Below, in pieces: positions 7,287 to 16,606 of a stretch of DNA of 42,558 bases. The stretch comes from Verrucomicrobiia bacterium (GTDB taxonomy: Bacteria > Verrucomicrobiota > Verrucomicrobiia > Limisphaerales > UBA11358), in contig JARLJW010000024.1 in the NCBI GenBank assembly GCA_031290985.1, positions 1 to 42,558 of the forward strand. The letters run 5' to 3'. The notes beneath the pieces are model-generated. The model was not told where the DNA came from. It searched no databases and was given only the letters and a program-made list of their open reading frames with translations. A program made the position numbers and the translations under genes. Each line of letters starts with the position of its first letter. Positions within the stretch are counted from its first letter, which is position 1.

Positions 7287-8186
7287 TCAATCCACCAGCC
7301 GCTTCGTCAAATCCCCATAAGCATCAATCCGCCGGTCCCGCAAAAACGGCCAGTGCGTGCGCGTGGTGTCCACGCTGGCAAGATCCACGGGCACGATCAA
7401 AATTTCTTCCTTGTCCGAGCCCGCCTTGGCGATGATTTCCCCGGACGTCCCGGCCACAAAACTCTGGCCCCAGAACTCAATGCCCGGGCCGCCCACGCCG
7501 TCCAAAACTTCGTGCCCGATGCGGTTGGTCACCGCCACGTAGCAGCCGTTCGCCACGGCGTGCGCGCGCTGGATGGTTTCCCATGCGCCGTGCTGCTTGA
7601 TGCCGTATTTGCTCTTTTCCGCCGGATGCCAGCCGATGGCCGTCGGGTAGAACAGAATTTCCGCCCCCTGCATCGCCGTCAGGCGCGCGGCCTCGGGATA
7701 CCACTGGTCCCAGCAGATGAGCACGCCAATCTTGCCGTACCGCGTCTGCCACGCTTTGAAGCCCAAGTCGCCGGGCGTGAAGTAAAACTTCTCGTAGAAC
7801 AACGGGTCATCCGGAATGTGCATCTTGCGGTAGCTGCCCAGCAACGAGCCGTCCGCATCGATGATGGCGGCGGTGTTATGATAGACGCCGGAGGCGCGTT
7901 TCTCGAACAGCGAGGCGATGATGACGATCTTGTGCTTCTTCGCGAGCTTCTGGAACGCCTCGGTGCTGGGACCGGGAATTTTTTCCGCGAGCTTGAAATA
8001 CTCGTGGTCTTCGCTTTGGCAAAAGTATTGCGAACGAAAAAGCTCCTGCGTGCAGATGATCTGGGCGCCCGCCTTCGCGGCGCGCTCGATGAGCTTGATC
8101 GTTTTCTTGAGGTTCGCGTCGGGATTGGCCGACACGTCCGTTTGGATGAGGCCGAGTTTCACCTCGGACGAAGCGGGACGTTTCAT
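7287..8186 (-). CDS. aguB: N-carbamoylputrescine amidase
   Basis: A 299-residue nitrilase-superfamily hydrolase. It releases ammonia and CO2 from N-carbamoylputrescine to give putrescine, the last step of the agmatine deiminase route. The catalytic triad is visible: E48 (CTQELF), K121 (SYRKMHIPDD) and C158 (LICWDQWYPE). The segments FYEKFYFTPGD and HPAEK after the cysteine are typical of AguB rather than other nitrilases. Length is as expected. The usual partner, agmatine deiminase (aguA), is not in the window. It follows the Ser/Thr kinase gene by 21 bases on the same strand, so both may share a transcript. Confidence 0.93.
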   Translation of the reverse strand: MKRPASSEVKLGLIQTDVSANPDANLKKTIKLIERAAKAGAQIICTQELFRSQYFCQSEDHEYFKLAEKIPGPSTEAFQKLAKKHKIVIIASLFEKRASGVYHNTAAIIDADGSLLGSYRKMHIPDDPLFYEKFYFTPGDLGFKAWQTRYGKIGVLICWDQWYPEAARLTAMQGAEILFYPTAIGWHPAEKSKYGIKQHGAWETIQRAHAVANGCYVAVTNRIGHEVLDGVGGPGIEFWGQSFVAGTSGEIIAKAGSDKEEILIVPVDLASVDTTRTHWPFLRDRRIDAYGDLTKRLVD

Positions 8187-8207
8187 GGAAAATCAGGGCT
8201 GCTGAAA

Positions 8208-9224
8208 TTATGGCTGTGGTTTGTCTTTGAGGCGCGCCGTCTCCTCCAGCACGATGGTCTTGAACTGTGGATCATCGGGCGCTTCCTTGGGCGCTTCCTG
8301 CCCGAACAATTCGCGGATAAACTTGCCCAGCGTCTCGTTCGTCGGACCGTAACCGGCACCGTATATGTAATACTCCAGATCAAACATTAATTTGTCAGCA
8401 GATTCATACCGCCGATTTGGGTCACGCGCAAGGCAGTGATGCAGAATGTCGTTCAGCCGGTCGTCAATGCGCGTGTCCAGCGCACGAAAATCGGGCACCG
8501 GCTGGTTCAGGATGCGGTTGCGCGATTCCTCGGCGGTCGCCCCCTTGAAAATATTCCGGCCCAGCAACAGATGCGCCAGCACCACGCCGGCGGAAAAAAT
8601 GTCCGAACGCCGGTCCGTGATCTGGAAGTCCGCCTGCTCCGGGCTCATGTAATCCGGCTTGCCCGCGACCACTTCGCCCTCCTGGTCCGTCAAAAAGCCC
8701 TTGGCCTTCGCAATCCCAAAATCCGTCAGCTTCACATCGCCCTCAAACGCGATGAGGATGTTCTTGAAGCTCACGTCCCGGTGGACGATGCCCAGCGGCT
8801 TGCCGTTCTTGTCCGCCTTGGCATGCGCGTAGGCCAGTCCGCGGGCGACCCGGCTGGTGATGAACACCGCCAGTTCCTTGGGCAGCGTGCGGCGTTTGTC
8901 CGCCAGTTGATGCGTGAATTGTTCCAGGTTCACGCCCCGGATGAGTTCCATGGCGATGAACGACACCCCGTTCGCCTCGCCAAGCTGGTAGGTCTGGACG
9001 ATGTTCGTGTGGATCAAGTCCGCCACGAGCTTCGCCTCGCCGACGAAGTTCTCGATGAACATCTTCTGGCTCGCAAAATTCGGCCGTATGATCTTGATGG
9101 CGACACGTTTGACAAATTCGCGCGAGCCGTGCTGTTCGGCTTCGTACACAATGCCCATGCCGCCCTCAAATATCTTGCGGACGATCTCGTAGCGGAATTC
9201 GTTCTGGATGGTGAAGAGCGCCAC
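8208..9224 (-). CDS. Serine/threonine protein kinase (Hanks type)
   Basis: A 338-residue kinase, cytoplasmic with no membrane span. All catalytic elements are present: glycine loop EGGMGIVYEAE (20-30), VAIK lysine K44, catalytic D150 in VHRDVSFKN, DFG D168, and the SPEQ motif. The HRD loop reads VSFKN instead of LKPEN, a variant common in bacterial kinases. The C-terminal 60 residues, rich in Pro and acidic residues, have no recognised domain. It transcribes away from the HU gene and may be cotranscribed with aguB downstream. Its target is not indicated by the context. Confidence 0.93.
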   Translation of the reverse strand: MALFTIQNEFRYEIVRKIFEGGMGIVYEAEQHGSREFVKRVAIKIIRPNFASQKMFIENFVGEAKLVADLIHTNIVQTYQLGEANGVSFIAMELIRGVNLEQFTHQLADKRRTLPKELAVFITSRVARGLAYAHAKADKNGKPLGIVHRDVSFKNILIAFEGDVKLTDFGIAKAKGFLTDQEGEVVAGKPDYMSPEQADFQITDRRSDIFSAGVVLAHLLLGRNIFKGATAEESRNRILNQPVPDFRALDTRIDDRLNDILHHCLARDPNRRYESADKLMFDLEYYIYGAGYGPTNETLGKFIRELFGQEAPKEAPDDPQFKTIVLEETARLKDKPQP

Positions 9225-9310
9225 GAACGCATGGTCGGAAATTGCCGTCCGATGTCAAGCCCCGCCCGGCCCTGCGTATAAAAATACCTGATAATTTTTT
9301 GTTTTTTCGC

Positions 9311-9338
9311 TTGCTTGAAACCCGCATTGGATTTTAAT
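9311..9338 (+). promoter_or_regulatory. Putative promoter of the HU-like gene
   Basis: TTGCTT (9311-9316) and TTTAAT (9333-9338) are spaced by 16 bases in an A/T-rich region, 69 bases before the HU start codon. The leader then contains a CAA repeat (about 9375-9389) and a weak AGAGA ribosome site. This is a motif match only. Confidence 0.4.
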
Positions 9339-9406
9339 TCGTCTCAAGTCTGTAGGTTTTTCGGACTAAACAAACAACAACAACAACACAACTAAGAGAA
9401 CACATT

Positions 9407-9694
9407 ATGGCTAAAGCACTCTCCAAAGCTCAAATTGCCGCGCTCGTCGCGGAGAAGAATGGTCTTTCCAAAAAGCAGGCTGTCGAGATCCTCGATTGCA
9501 TCGCCCAGCTCGCGTACAAGCACGCGAAGGACACCTTCACCCTCCCTGGCATCGGCAAGCTCGTCCTCAAGAACCGCGCCGCCCGCATCGGCCGCAATCC
9601 GAAGACCGGCGAACAGATCCAGATCAAGGCCAAGCGCGTCGTGAAGTTCCGCGTCGCCAAGGCCGCGAAGGATGCCATTCTCGGCACCAAGTAA
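9407..9694 (+). CDS. HU-family DNA-binding protein
   Basis: A 95-residue nucleoid protein of the HU/IHF fold: an N-terminal two-helix part (SKAQIAALVAEKNGLSKKQAVEILDCIAQLA), the FTLPGIGKLVLKNRAARIGRNPKTGEQI stretch leading into the DNA-binding arm (the RxGRNPxTG motif is diagnostic), then a basic C-terminal helix. It binds DNA as a dimer and bends it. The gene is single, with its own promoter region and a strong terminator, fitting high expression. Glycine in GIGKL and the RIGRNPKTG arm are intact. It is HU-like; the distinction between HU and IHF subunits is not possible here. Confidence 0.95.
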   Translation: MAKALSKAQIAALVAEKNGLSKKQAVEILDCIAQLAYKHAKDTFTLPGIGKLVLKNRAARIGRNPKTGEQIQIKAKRVVKFRVAKAAKDAILGTK

Positions 9695-9708
9695 TTTTGC
9701 CCTCATGA

Positions 9709-9741
9709 AAGGCGCCCCGGATTCCCGGGGCGCCTTTTTTA
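9709..9741 (+). terminator. Intrinsic terminator of the HU-like gene
   Basis: AGGCGCCCCGG (9710-9720) pairs with CCGGGGCGCCT (9725-9735), followed by TTTTT. It lies 15 bases after the stop codon. Confidence 0.93.
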
Positions 9742-9795
9742 TTTCCTTGAATTGCGCCCCCCGGCTTGCGAATTAAGCACGTCCGGATTTCACCC

Positions 9796-11943
9796 ATGGT
9801 CAAATTTTTGCTCCATCGCCCCAAGTGGATCGTCGTCATCGTCGGCATCTTCGTCTTTTGGCTGACCCAGACGGAGTGGCTGACCAATGAAAAATGGTGG
9901 CAAAAGGCTGAAGGCACCCTGATCGACCGCTGCTACTTGAATCGTCCCTTTAAAAATCCCGACCCTGACATAATGCTCGTGGGCATCCAAAACAGCACCA
10001 TCAGCCTGGATGAACTTGCCCCGGAAGAAATCGCCGCCTCCCCCGCCTTGCAATTAATGCAGCAACCTTGGCCGTGGAACCGGGAGGTATATGCGGCGGT
10101 TTTGGAAAAACTGATGGCGGCCGGTGCAAAAGTCGTCGTCTTCGATTTTGTGTTTGCTCAACAAACCGATGGCGATGATGTCTTTGCCCGGGCCTTGCTG
10201 AAATACAAGGACCATGTCGTCATCGGCGCACAATTTTCCCCGGAAGAATCAAACGGCGAAATTCTATTGAAGTACACCACCCCCAATGCCGGGCTGTTGC
10301 TGCCCGGCACTGAAAACATCATTGGCATGGTAAATCTCTGGGCGGATGGCGATGAAATCCAACGACGTGGCAAATACCGCACCTCCATCGAACGTGAGAC
10401 TTCTTTGCAGCCGGGCATTGCCCCCGTGATGAGGGCCAAGCTGGCAAAAATGGTCAAGGACGGAAAGGCGCCCGACAAGCTGCTTCATATGAGCGCGCTC
10501 GCTGCAAAAAAATTTGCCGGCCATGTCGAAACGCCGCCTTACGACCGTGCAAATTTCATTGATTTCAGCGGCCCCAAAGGAACCTACGACGCACTGCCGC
10601 TTGAAAAAGTATTTGTGGATAAGCTTTGGAAAGCACCGCCATTCAAGGGCGGCATTATTTTCAGCAATAAAATCGTCGTCGTTGGCCCGATGGCGGATAT
10701 TTTCCATGACATCCACACCACGCCTTTTGGCGACATGCCCGGCCCGGAAATTCAAGCGCAAATGATGGCCACGCTGTTGCAAAATGGATCGCTCAGTGAA
10801 CCTTTGGATGCGGTAAACTTCTGGCTCGCTCTTGGCACCGTGGTTTTGGCGCTGCTCATTTGCTTTGGAATTCCTCAGGCATCGCTCAAGGGCGTCTTGC
10901 TGGCGGGCATGGCCGCGGCTTTTTTTGCAATCTGCCAGTACGCTTTCAACCGTCATAATCTTGTCATCCCCTTGATGCGGCCCCTGCTCTGTTTTGTAGT
11001 CACCGGCGCTTTCGGGATCATTTTCGAATACTCGATGGAACAACTGGAACGCCGGAGATACCGGCACATCTTCAACCGGTACGTTTCCAAAAATGTCGCC
11101 AAGGTGATTCTGGAAGACACCCGGTCGGTCGAAGATTCTCTGCGCGGAATCAAAAAGCCCGTCACGATTTTATTCAGCGACATCCGCGGCTTCACCACGA
11201 TGACGGAAATGACTGACGCCGACAAACTCGTCGCGCAGCTCAACGAGTATTTTGGTGAAATGGTTGACATCATTCAGGAGAAGAACAGCGGCACCCTGCA
11301 AAAATTCATCGGCGACGCCATCATGGCGGCATGGGGCGACACCCACACGCTGGGTAGCAGTGAAGACGCCCGCCGCGCCGTCTCCGCCGCTCTAGCCATG
11401 CGTCCCGGGCTGGCCAAATTAAATGCCATGTGGAAGGACAACCCCGACCGCCAGCAGTATGCCACCGGCATCGGCGTCAATCACGGCGAAGTGGTCTACG
11501 GCAATATCGGTTCAAAAAACCGAACTGAACTGACTGTGCTGGGTGACGGCGTAAACCTGGCCGCCCGGCTCGAAAGCTCCACCAAACAGTTTCATACGGA
11601 CATCTTGGTCGGTGAAGAAGCAGAAAAACTTACGCGTGAGCATTTCATTTATCGGAATGTCGGGGCCATCGCTTTCAAGGGCAAGACCCGCCCGGTGGAA
11701 ACCTTTACCCTGATCAGCGACCGCACTGTGCCTCCACCTGGCTGGCTGCGGACATACCATGAGGCCATCACCCATTATCGCCAGCGCAAGTTCAAGGAAG
11801 CCATCGTCCTCTTCGACGCCGTCCAAAAACAGATCGGCCAGCAGGATTACCTGTGCGAGATGTACACCCTGCGTTGCGCAGCCTTGAGCGAGAGCCCCCC
11901 ACCGGAAAATTGGGACGGCTCATTCACTCTTTCGGAGAAATAG
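9796..11943 (+). CDS. CHASE2-domain adenylate/guanylate cyclase
   Basis: A 715-residue membrane sensor. One span near 11-28 leads into a periplasmic CHASE2 domain (about 30-340, with the typical DPDIMLVGIQNSTI, WPWNREVYAAVLEKL and VVVFDFVFAQ blocks). Three closely spaced spans (about 345-425) follow, then a class III cyclase domain from about 450: metal-binding Asp in TILFSDIRGFTTM and in KFIGDAIMAAWG, and the catalytic Asn/Arg in LGDGVNLAARLES. The last 60 residues look like a TPR-type helical pair. Class III enzymes make cAMP or cGMP. An in-frame TTG at 9766 exists; ATG 9796 is preferred because the membrane region begins there. FecR-type and barrel genes follow, suggesting an envelope-signalling unit. 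Confidence 0.93.
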   Translation: MVKFLLHRPKWIVVIVGIFVFWLTQTEWLTNEKWWQKAEGTLIDRCYLNRPFKNPDPDIMLVGIQNSTISLDELAPEEIAASPALQLMQQPWPWNREVYAAVLEKLMAAGAKVVVFDFVFAQQTDGDDVFARALLKYKDHVVIGAQFSPEESNGEILLKYTTPNAGLLLPGTENIIGMVNLWADGDEIQRRGKYRTSIERETSLQPGIAPVMRAKLAKMVKDGKAPDKLLHMSALAAKKFAGHVETPPYDRANFIDFSGPKGTYDALPLEKVFVDKLWKAPPFKGGIIFSNKIVVVGPMADIFHDIHTTPFGDMPGPEIQAQMMATLLQNGSLSEPLDAVNFWLALGTVVLALLICFGIPQASLKGVLLAGMAAAFFAICQYAFNRHNLVIPLMRPLLCFVVTGAFGIIFEYSMEQLERRRYRHIFNRYVSKNVAKVILEDTRSVEDSLRGIKKPVTILFSDIRGFTTMTEMTDADKLVAQLNEYFGEMVDIIQEKNSGTLQKFIGDAIMAAWGDTHTLGSSEDARRAVSAALAMRPGLAKLNAMWKDNPDRQQYATGIGVNHGEVVYGNIGSKNRTELTVLGDGVNLAARLESSTKQFHTDILVGEEAEKLTREHFIYRNVGAIAFKGKTRPVETFTLISDRTVPPPGWLRTYHEAITHYRQRKFKEAIVLFDAVQKQIGQQDYLCEMYTLRCAALSESPPPENWDGSFTLSEK

Positions 11944-12128
11944 TGGTTTCCCAGTTCAGCCTCCCGGGTGCCATCATGCCAATTTTGAGACACGGGAAAT
12001 CCGCAATGTTTGTTTGCCTCGCGATGGCATGTGTGTTATTTTTAGACAGAATAGGATTGACCCGGCAGCACCCTTAATTTAGTAAATCATTTGTCGGTGA
12101 GGTGTTGTCTTTAACTCATGGAAAAGTT

Positions 12129-14042
12129 ATGAAAAATCTAACCTGTCTGCCTTTGTTTCTCGGTTGCGTACTCGCCGTTTCCAACGCCCATGCCATCGAC
12201 CTGAAGCAGTCCAAAGTCACGCAGGTCGTCAACGATGTGCAGATCATTTCCGTAGCCGACCAGCAGGAAAAGGCCGTGGCGGTGAACGACATCTTCAGCA
12301 TGCCCGACATCCTCCGCACCGGCCCCGCCTCCCGCGCGGAACTGATCGCTGCGGACGAGACCGTGACCCGCGTGGGCGCGAACACCATCTTCTCCTTCGA
12401 CCCTGCGACTCGCACCATCGACCTGAAGCAAGGCAGCCTGCTCTTTCATTCGCCGCACGGCAAGGGCGGCGGCACCATCCATACCGGTTCCGCCACAGCC
12501 TCGGTGCTCGGCACCACCCTCATCGTCACCACCACGCCAGACGGCGGTATGAAAGTCCTCGACCTCGAAGGCTCCGTGGAAGTGAAATTTTTGAACGGGC
12601 TCAAACAGAATCTTGCGCCCGGCAACATGGCCTTCGTCCTGCCCGGCGGCACGCAACTCTCGCCCATCATCATCTTCCGCCTCGACAGCCTGACTCAAGG
12701 TAGCAAGCTCGTGAACGGTTTCAGCGGCCCCCTCTCCTCCATGCCGCTAATCCAACAGGCCATCGACAAGCAGTTGAAAGCTCTTAATGATGGCAATTTG
12801 ACAGATACTGGCAAACTGATAACCGGCGGGACAATCATTGATCTTAACACGCTACAAGCGGCCTTGGACCAATCTTTCATCAATACTCACAAGGTGACCT
12901 TGGCACTGAGTGTGGATGCCTTGATCAACCACAGCTCCCTCAGCTATGCCGGCATTCCCGTGCCACCCGAGCGCGTGTTTCTGCACGATCCGGATGCTCC
13001 ATTTCTATTGCCGGGCAACACCTTTTTCCCTGTCAATCCGCCGTTCTTTGGTTTTTTTGGTTTTGCCGGCCGGGACATCACCTTCAATTCCAGTGGGAAC
13101 AATCCGCTTTCCGTGGATCTGTCCCCCTACGCCTCGGTATCTGAATTCGATTTTGTGGCCGCCCGGGACATGGTCCTGAATGGCACCTTGAGCTTCGAGG
13201 GCGATAGCACCATCTTCTCACTTGTGGGCGGCCGCAGCATCACTGTGGCTGCAGGTTCAAGCATCAGCGCTGACTTCGCCAATTTCAATTGGGAAACCCC
13301 CGGCGGATTGACCCTGAATCAAGTGCACATCAGTAATAATCGCGGAAACACTGTCTTCGGTCCGGGCGGCGATTTCAACCTGAACAATTCTTACATCAAC
13401 AGCTACGGCAACATCACCGTCCTCACTCCGGGCAGCATCAATATCACCCAGGGCACTTTGGGTGGCGATACGATGTTCCTGACGTCGCGTCAACATGGCG
13501 TGACCATCACTTCCAGCACCCTTTCAGTGAACAGCTTTGGCACTGTCAATGCGCCGGGTGATATCACTATCAATAATTCGACTCTGAACGCCAATACCGG
13601 CAGCGGCGGTTGGAGCCTTACCTCCTCGGCGGGCGCCCTCAACCTGTCCGGCCTCTCTGTGAATGCCAGTTCGCTGTTAGCCAAAGCCTTCACCGACCTC
13701 ACCCTCGATGGAGCCGGCAGATCCCTGAACGTGGCGACCATGAACCTGACGGCCGGCGGCAATCTGAATATCAACAGCGCCAATCTGGGCGGCCTGGCTT
13801 TGGCCAACCTCATCGGCAACACCATCACCGTTTCGGACACGACCTTCAGCGCGAATGGCGTTTATAACTTTGGCGTTTCTTCCGGCCATGCCTATGTCAA
13901 CGACGGGGTTCATAATGGGGCCGCCAATTTCATCCGTGATTCGATCGGCAACACCGCGCTGTCCAGCACCAGCCAGTTGGATTTCAGCACCGGTCCGAGC
14001 AGTACGGCGGGCCTGCACGTTTATTCCTCACACGCCAATTGA
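12129..14042 (+). CDS. Exported FecR-domain protein with beta-helix repeats
   Basis: A 637-residue secreted or surface protein. A signal peptide (MKNLTCLPLFLGCVLAVSNA) is followed by a FecR domain at roughly 30-185 (segments LRTGPASRAELIAADETVTRVG, IDLKQGSLLFHSP, TASVLGTTLIVTTTPDG). The rest, from about 310, is Asn/Ser/Thr/Gly-rich with many short strands such as DITINNSTLNANTG and GNLNINSANLGG, typical of right-handed beta-helix adhesins of the hemagglutinin type. No transmembrane anchor was seen. GGAAAAG just before ATG 12129 is a usable ribosome site. It lies 185 bases after the cyclase gene and 30 before the barrel gene; FecR domains elsewhere pass surface signals inward, so a shared role is inferred. 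Confidence 0.85.
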   Translation: MKNLTCLPLFLGCVLAVSNAHAIDLKQSKVTQVVNDVQIISVADQQEKAVAVNDIFSMPDILRTGPASRAELIAADETVTRVGANTIFSFDPATRTIDLKQGSLLFHSPHGKGGGTIHTGSATASVLGTTLIVTTTPDGGMKVLDLEGSVEVKFLNGLKQNLAPGNMAFVLPGGTQLSPIIIFRLDSLTQGSKLVNGFSGPLSSMPLIQQAIDKQLKALNDGNLTDTGKLITGGTIIDLNTLQAALDQSFINTHKVTLALSVDALINHSSLSYAGIPVPPERVFLHDPDAPFLLPGNTFFPVNPPFFGFFGFAGRDITFNSSGNNPLSVDLSPYASVSEFDFVAARDMVLNGTLSFEGDSTIFSLVGGRSITVAAGSSISADFANFNWETPGGLTLNQVHISNNRGNTVFGPGGDFNLNNSYINSYGNITVLTPGSINITQGTLGGDTMFLTSRQHGVTITSSTLSVNSFGTVNAPGDITINNSTLNANTGSGGWSLTSSAGALNLSGLSVNASSLLAKAFTDLTLDGAGRSLNVATMNLTAGGNLNINSANLGGLALANLIGNTITVSDTTFSANGVYNFGVSSGHAYVNDGVHNGAANFIRDSIGNTALSSTSQLDFSTGPSSTAGLHVYSSHAN

Positions 14043-14072
14043 ATTATCCGCCGGCTTTGCTAATCTCTGCCA

Positions 14073-15107
14073 ATGAAATTGACCCGGGCGTTCATCGCGG
14101 CTGCACCCATCCTGATTTCACACACCCTCGCGCACGCGCTGCCCGCTTCCGGGCCGACGCCTGCCATTGAGCAGCTCCAAAACTCGCAACAGCAACAATT
14201 GATGGTGCCTGTTCCCGGACTGCGCGCCGGCACCAATGCCCCGGAATTGTATGCCGGTGAAAATGCGGATATTGGACCACAGCGCATTCTCGAGGTCGGC
14301 CCCAAGGCCGGCAACACCCCGCATCGCAACTGGGTTGAAGGCCAGTTGGACACTCAAATCTTCTATACCGATAATGCGAGCTATGGCCCCCAGCCACGCA
14401 TCAGCAGCTGGGTTTTCGTCAACACCGTCTTGGCGGCCATTGCCCCCGATCCTTTTGAACTCGGCAACGGCAAGCTTGCCCCCGCCATCGGTTTTTCCAG
14501 CCAATGGTATAACTACAACGATGGACGGATGTCACCATTTGACTTTGACGCCCAGACCGCCTTTGCCAACCTCCGTTACTTGACGGGCAAGTGGCAGTTC
14601 AATTTGGGGGCAAATTTTACAGCCCTGAAAAGCCAGAATAATTCCCAAGGCCACGGCACCTATTCCGATACCTACCGGGAATGGCTCCCCAACGCTGGCG
14701 TCCAACGCGCTTTTTCGATCAATGATAACATGGCCTTTATCGTAGGCGATGCCGTCAGCTATCATTTCACCTGGGTTCCATCCTACACGCTGGTTGCCGA
14801 CGATGTGAACGACCACCTCGACAATACACTTTATCTCACGTTTAACTGGCAGGCCACGGCCCATCTGGTCCTGCAACCCTTCTACCGGTTCCAGTACTCC
14901 TATTATCGGAATCGCTACTATGAACCCGGCACCATTCGCAACGACTATCTTAATTCGCTTGGTTTGAATGTGATGTATAATTTCAACAAATATGTCGGCT
15001 TGCGCGCCTTCTATAGCTACACCACCAAATATTCGGATGACCCTCTCACGTCCACCTACGACGAAATGAACGGTGGCTTGGGCGCCTCGTTGGATATCCG
15101 GTTCTAA
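14073..15107 (+). CDS. Outer-membrane beta-barrel protein
   Basis: A 344-residue exported protein. A signal peptide (about 1-22, ending AHA or similar) is followed by a Gln-rich linker and, from about 90, alternating strands rich in Tyr, Phe, Trp and Asn (WQFNLGANFTALKS, HLVLQPFYRFQYSYYRNRYY, NKYVGLRAFYSYTTKY). The last residues ASLDIRF end in phenylalanine, the usual Bam recognition signal for outer-membrane barrels. The family was not identified. The gene follows the FecR/beta-helix gene by 30 bases and ends in a terminator, so the pair is probably cotranscribed; the barrel may display or secrete the adhesin-like protein, which is inference. Confidence 0.8.
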   Translation: MKLTRAFIAAAPILISHTLAHALPASGPTPAIEQLQNSQQQQLMVPVPGLRAGTNAPELYAGENADIGPQRILEVGPKAGNTPHRNWVEGQLDTQIFYTDNASYGPQPRISSWVFVNTVLAAIAPDPFELGNGKLAPAIGFSSQWYNYNDGRMSPFDFDAQTAFANLRYLTGKWQFNLGANFTALKSQNNSQGHGTYSDTYREWLPNAGVQRAFSINDNMAFIVGDAVSYHFTWVPSYTLVADDVNDHLDNTLYLTFNWQATAHLVLQPFYRFQYSYYRNRYYEPGTIRNDYLNSLGLNVMYNFNKYVGLRAFYSYTTKYSDDPLTSTYDEMNGGLGASLDIRF

Positions 15108-15130
15108 TTTCGTGCCGTTTAAAATCTTTT

Positions 15131-15170
15131 AAAGCGGAAGACCGCTTTACCTTCCGCTTTTTTATTTTTT
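15131..15170 (+). terminator. Intrinsic terminator after the barrel gene
   Basis: AAAGCGGAAG (15131-15140) and CTTCCGCTTT (15151-15160) form a perfect stem, followed by T-rich sequence to 15170. It separates the envelope cluster from gltX. Confidence 0.9.
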
Positions 15171-15210
15171 ATCCGCCTCATTCCTCGTAAGCTTCGGAAA
15201 GATAAACACA

Positions 15211-16557
15211 ATGAAACCACGCGTTCGTTTTGCCCCCTCGCCCACCGGCTATCTGCACATCGGCGGGGCGCGCACCGCCCTGTTCAACTGGCTGTATGCC
15301 CGCCACACCGGCGGCACCTTCGTCCTCCGCATCGAGGACACCGACGACGCGCGCAACTCCCAGGAGGCCGTGGATGTCATCCTGAACGGCCTCCGCTGGC
15401 TCGGTCTCGACTGGGACGAGGGCCCCCTCACCGGTGACGCCACCGGCCCCAGCAAAGGCGATCGCGGTCCGTATTTCCAAAGCCAGCGAAAGGAAAACTA
15501 CCAGCGCCGCGTCGAAGCCCTGCTCTCCCGCGGCCTCGCCTACGAACACGAAGGCGCCATCAAATTCAAGATGACCCGCGAGCCGATTCTCATCCCCGAC
15601 CTCGTCGTCGGCGATGTCTTGCGGCCACTGACGGATCGCGAAGAAGTCGACCCCGACTGGGTGCTCGTCCGCAGCGACGGCCAGCCCGTGTTCCACTTCG
15701 TCAATGTCGTGGACGACCTCGAGATGGGCATCACCCACGTTATCCGCGGCGAGGATCATTTAAGCAACACTGCCAAGCACATCGCGCTGTTCAAGGCCTT
15801 TGGCGTCGAACCACCCAAGTACGCGCACATCCCGCTCATCCTGAACGCCGACGGCTCCAAGATGAGCAAACGCGACAAGGGCGCCTCGCTCACCAGCTAT
15901 CTGGACGATGGTTTCCTACCCGAGGCCGTGAACAATTATCTCTGCCTCCTCGGCTGGTCACCCAAGGATAATCTCGAAAAAATGCCGCTCGCCGAAGTCG
16001 TCGGGCGTTTCGACCTGCCGCAGATTCTCCGCCACAACGCCAAGTTCGATTACGAAAAGCTCACCTGGCTCCAGGGCGAATACTGCCGCGACCTGCCTGG
16101 CGACCGTTTCTACGAACTCGGCGTCCACGCCTTCGCCAAGGCCGGCGTTGACACCAACAAGTTTCCCATCGCCTACGTGAAAGCTGCGCTCGATACCTGC
16201 AAAGGCAAGATCAAGACCTTCAACGAACTTCCCGCCTACGCCAGCTTCTATTTCCGCGACGAAATCGCCTACGATCCCGAAGCCGCCCGGAAAAGCTTCG
16301 TGCCGGAAAGCAAACCTCGTCTGGAAAAAGTCCGCGACGCCTTTGGCAGGCTTTCAACGTTCGACGCCGCCAGCATCGAAGCCGCCCTGAAAGCCACCGC
16401 CGCCGAACTCGGCGTGAAGGTGGGCGTGCTCATCCACCCCACGCGCCTCGCCACCACCGGCCACCCTCACGGCCCGAGCCTGTATCATTTGCTGGAAGTG
16501 CTGGGGAAAGAGAAAGTGCTGCGGCGGATTGAAAAGGGGCTGGGTTCCTGCTGGTAA
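15211..16557 (+). CDS. gltX: Glutamyl-tRNA synthetase
   Basis: A 448-residue class I aminoacyl-tRNA synthetase that charges tRNA-Glu. Seen are the N-terminal RFAPSPTGYLHIGGARTALFNW with the HIGH-type motif H16-IGG, LRIEDTD near 40, the HVIRGEDHL segment, and the KMSKS-type loop KMSKR (217-221). The C-terminal anticodon-binding part ends in HPHGPSLYHLLEVLGKEKVLRRIEKGL. The length is at the short end of the family. The last 38 codons are present again, diverged, at 17103-17216 behind a toxin-antitoxin pair, so the present 3' end may have been supplied by recombination. Whether the enzyme is discriminating or can also charge tRNA-Gln cannot be read from here. Confidence 0.95.
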   Translation: MKPRVRFAPSPTGYLHIGGARTALFNWLYARHTGGTFVLRIEDTDDARNSQEAVDVILNGLRWLGLDWDEGPLTGDATGPSKGDRGPYFQSQRKENYQRRVEALLSRGLAYEHEGAIKFKMTREPILIPDLVVGDVLRPLTDREEVDPDWVLVRSDGQPVFHFVNVVDDLEMGITHVIRGEDHLSNTAKHIALFKAFGVEPPKYAHIPLILNADGSKMSKRDKGASLTSYLDDGFLPEAVNNYLCLLGWSPKDNLEKMPLAEVVGRFDLPQILRHNAKFDYEKLTWLQGEYCRDLPGDRFYELGVHAFAKAGVDTNKFPIAYVKAALDTCKGKIKTFNELPAYASFYFRDEIAYDPEAARKSFVPESKPRLEKVRDAFGRLSTFDAASIEAALKATAAELGVKVGVLIHPTRLATTGHPHGPSLYHLLEVLGKEKVLRRIEKGLGSCW

Positions 16558-16606
16558 AGCATAAATTGCGCTTGCAAAGCCAGCATACTCAAAGCAGTTT
16601 AAACCC

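Noticed and set aside
9375..9389. CAA tandem as a possible CRISPR or phase-variation repeat
   Set aside because: Too short, noncoding and without spacers; better seen as an unstructured leader.
11853..12077. Plus-strand 74-codon frame between the cyclase and FecR genes
   Set aside because: Mostly overlaps the end of the cyclase gene in another frame and lacks features.
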